Origin: Liolophura sinensis
Lineage: Eukaryota > Mollusca > Polyplacophora > Chitonida > Chitonidae
Assembly (NCBI RefSeq): GCF_032854445.1
Contig: NC_088302.1
Location: 26,625,080 to 26,689,079 of the forward strand
Direction of reading: 5' to 3'
Length of the DNA: 64,000 nucleotides
The notes under the pieces are model-generated. The model saw nothing but the letters and a program-made list of their open reading frames with translations, did no database searches and was not told where the DNA came from. Position 1 is the stretch's first letter; each line of letters starts with the position of its first letter. Both the position numbers and the translations under genes were made by a program. This document shows positions 62,455 through 64,000 of the stretch, one piece after another.

Positions 62455-63300
62455 TAACGGCATACGGAAAATCTCTCATTTTCGAAATTATTCTGTATCT
62501 GAAGAAAGAAAAAATGCCTCAATTACATTTCGTGAGATGGTGATGTTGCAGTCATGCTCACGTACGCCTGCATATCGTTCGCATGTGTCAGACGAGATGC
62601 ACTCTCATAGCACAAGTAGTATTACATAGTAATGATTCTGACGGGAGAATTCTCAAGGGATTGCACCCTCTCTAGCAGTTGTGAATTCAGCTTCACGGCC
62701 CAGGGAGCATCTCAACTGATGAAACAGCGGCAAGTTGAGCAATGGAGGTAACCAGTTCTGGAGCTGTGTTGCTAGAACAGGGGAGGTAACAGGGGTTCAG
62801 GTACTGGACTACTCTTGATAAGAAACTTTCCTATGAGTTAATGCCCCTTAGACGGAATTGCGAAGAAAAGAAAGAAAAACAAGAAGATTGTTAAGGCTTT
62901 ACCCCTACGTGTATATGTTTATTTGTAGACAGATTCGCTTTACTGTTTGCTTTACTTTTCAGTTGATTGCTTTATGCAAAGGCAACGAAATCTTCTTCTG
63001 CAAAGGTTTTTTGTAATAGAACTTTGCTTTATCGATGAACTTCATATGAAAATTATGGAATGGTATGCTGCAGCGGACGACGTATTGCTGATCTTGATGA
63101 AAAACACTGCCTTGCTGATGGCACAGACTTTGGTTTCTTCACCATATCACTGATCGCCATGGCTTAAGTGAAAATATCTGTATAGCGATAAAGAACAATC
63201 CGATAAAGCGCAATTATTCGTCACCCATTTATTTTATGTGAGTCTCCAGCACAAATCATTTTACCAGTTTCTCATAGTTCGTTAGCATGAATATTATTTT
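62455..63300. other. Intergenic, nothing supported
   Basis: No gene or element that I can support. Confidence 0.4.
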
Positions 63301-63305
63301 ACCCA

Positions 63306-63491
63306 CTGTGAGTTCAAGTCCAGATCATGCCGGCTTCCTCTCCGGCCGTCCGTGGGAAGGTCTGCAGCAACCTGAGGATGGTCGTGGTTTTCCCCCGGGC
63401 TCTGCCTGGTTTCCTCCCACCATAATGGTGGCCGCCGTCGCATAAGTGAAATATTTTTGAGTACGGCGTAAAACAACAATCAAATAAATAT
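63306..63491 (+). mobile_element. SINE family A, 5'-truncated
   Basis: CTGTGAGTTCAAGTCCAGAT, CCTCTCCGGCCGTCCGTGGG, the core and GAGTACGGCGTAAAACAACA with an AATA tail. Starts inside the B-box region. Confidence 0.92.
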
Positions 63492-64000
63492 TATTTTACC
63501 TATACATCCAGAAGGAAAGGGCAGAGCATTTATCACTCTCAGCTGACACTCCGATGCGGAAAACTCTCACATATGTATTCAAGCGTTTAGAGCTTGAGTG
63601 AAAACACAGGTGTTTTAGGTGGACTTCGTCCCGCTGTAGTAACCGGTTGACAGATATCGAGATCAGTGCGGAGCTCATTTACGCCGAATCGCACGCCTTT
63701 GTAGGGATTTCTATAAAAAATGAGTGAGGTCATTCAGTTTTACTTGAATTCCCATTTTACGTCAGATATACGAAGCGATGATGTATGTGTAAATAAAAAT
63801 TAGTCGTTATATTAAAGGTGTGTGATATAAATTTTGTTTACACAGGCAAATTGAACCATAAAAATTAGACATTAAATGTCCCTCAAACACCAAAGCAAGG
63901 TCATCTAACTACAAAAGGCTGAACTCACTTCTAGGATGAAACATACTCTTCGGATCCAGAATGTAATTAAACTCAATCATATCTTTTTATTTATCATAGG
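63492..64000. other. Right-edge intergenic DNA
   Basis: No gene or element that I can support. Confidence 0.4.

Overview
This is a eukaryotic, AT-rich animal window with long introns, abundant tRNA-derived SINEs, minisatellites and microsatellites. The SINE tails (one ending in CACTCACTCACTC, another in an ACGCCGTAAAACACCAATCAAATAAATA-type tail) together with the receptor type point to a lophotrochozoan, most likely a mollusc. That assignment is inference, because no species marker is present.

The one clearly recognisable gene is on the minus strand at about 2.2-22.6 kb. It is a complete, intact alpha-type nicotinic acetylcholine receptor (nAChR) subunit of 492 residues. I reconstructed it from six coding exons (17974-18028, 12256-12422, 11204-11248, 10392-10501, 6198-6733, 2767-3332), all joined in phase. 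Only the two large exons and part of a third stand out as open frames; the 55-, 45- and 110-base exons were found by splice sites and family motifs. Features of note are a GC-AG last intron, the 45 + 110 base exon pair typical of nAChR genes, two probable upstream ORFs in a spliced 5' leader, and a Tyr-to-Phe change in loop C. Its introns carry two minisatellites, several SINEs and a dead Tc1-like transposon that was itself hit by a SINE.

From 24 to 41 kb I see no convincing gene. It holds SINEs, a second copy of a tRNA-containing inverted-repeat element, a long TA tract, a 24-28-base minisatellite (36.7-37.0 kb) and one or two orphan ATG exons with strong donors. From 41.6 to 53.5 kb on the minus strand there is a possible second gene: four small exons with compatible phases ending in a stop and an AATAAA signal. 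I do not recognise its product and it could be a long noncoding RNA. At 51.3-55.2 kb lies a large imperfect inverted repeat. Its arms are built of units containing DR1-type nuclear-receptor half-site pairs, and a second SINE family (B) is inserted in one arm. The rest (55.2-64 kb) is SINE-rich intergenic DNA.

The strongest leads are the receptor with its GC-AG intron and uORF leader, the DR1-bearing inverted repeat, the tRNA-in-inverted-repeat element, and the unrecognised minus-strand transcription unit.
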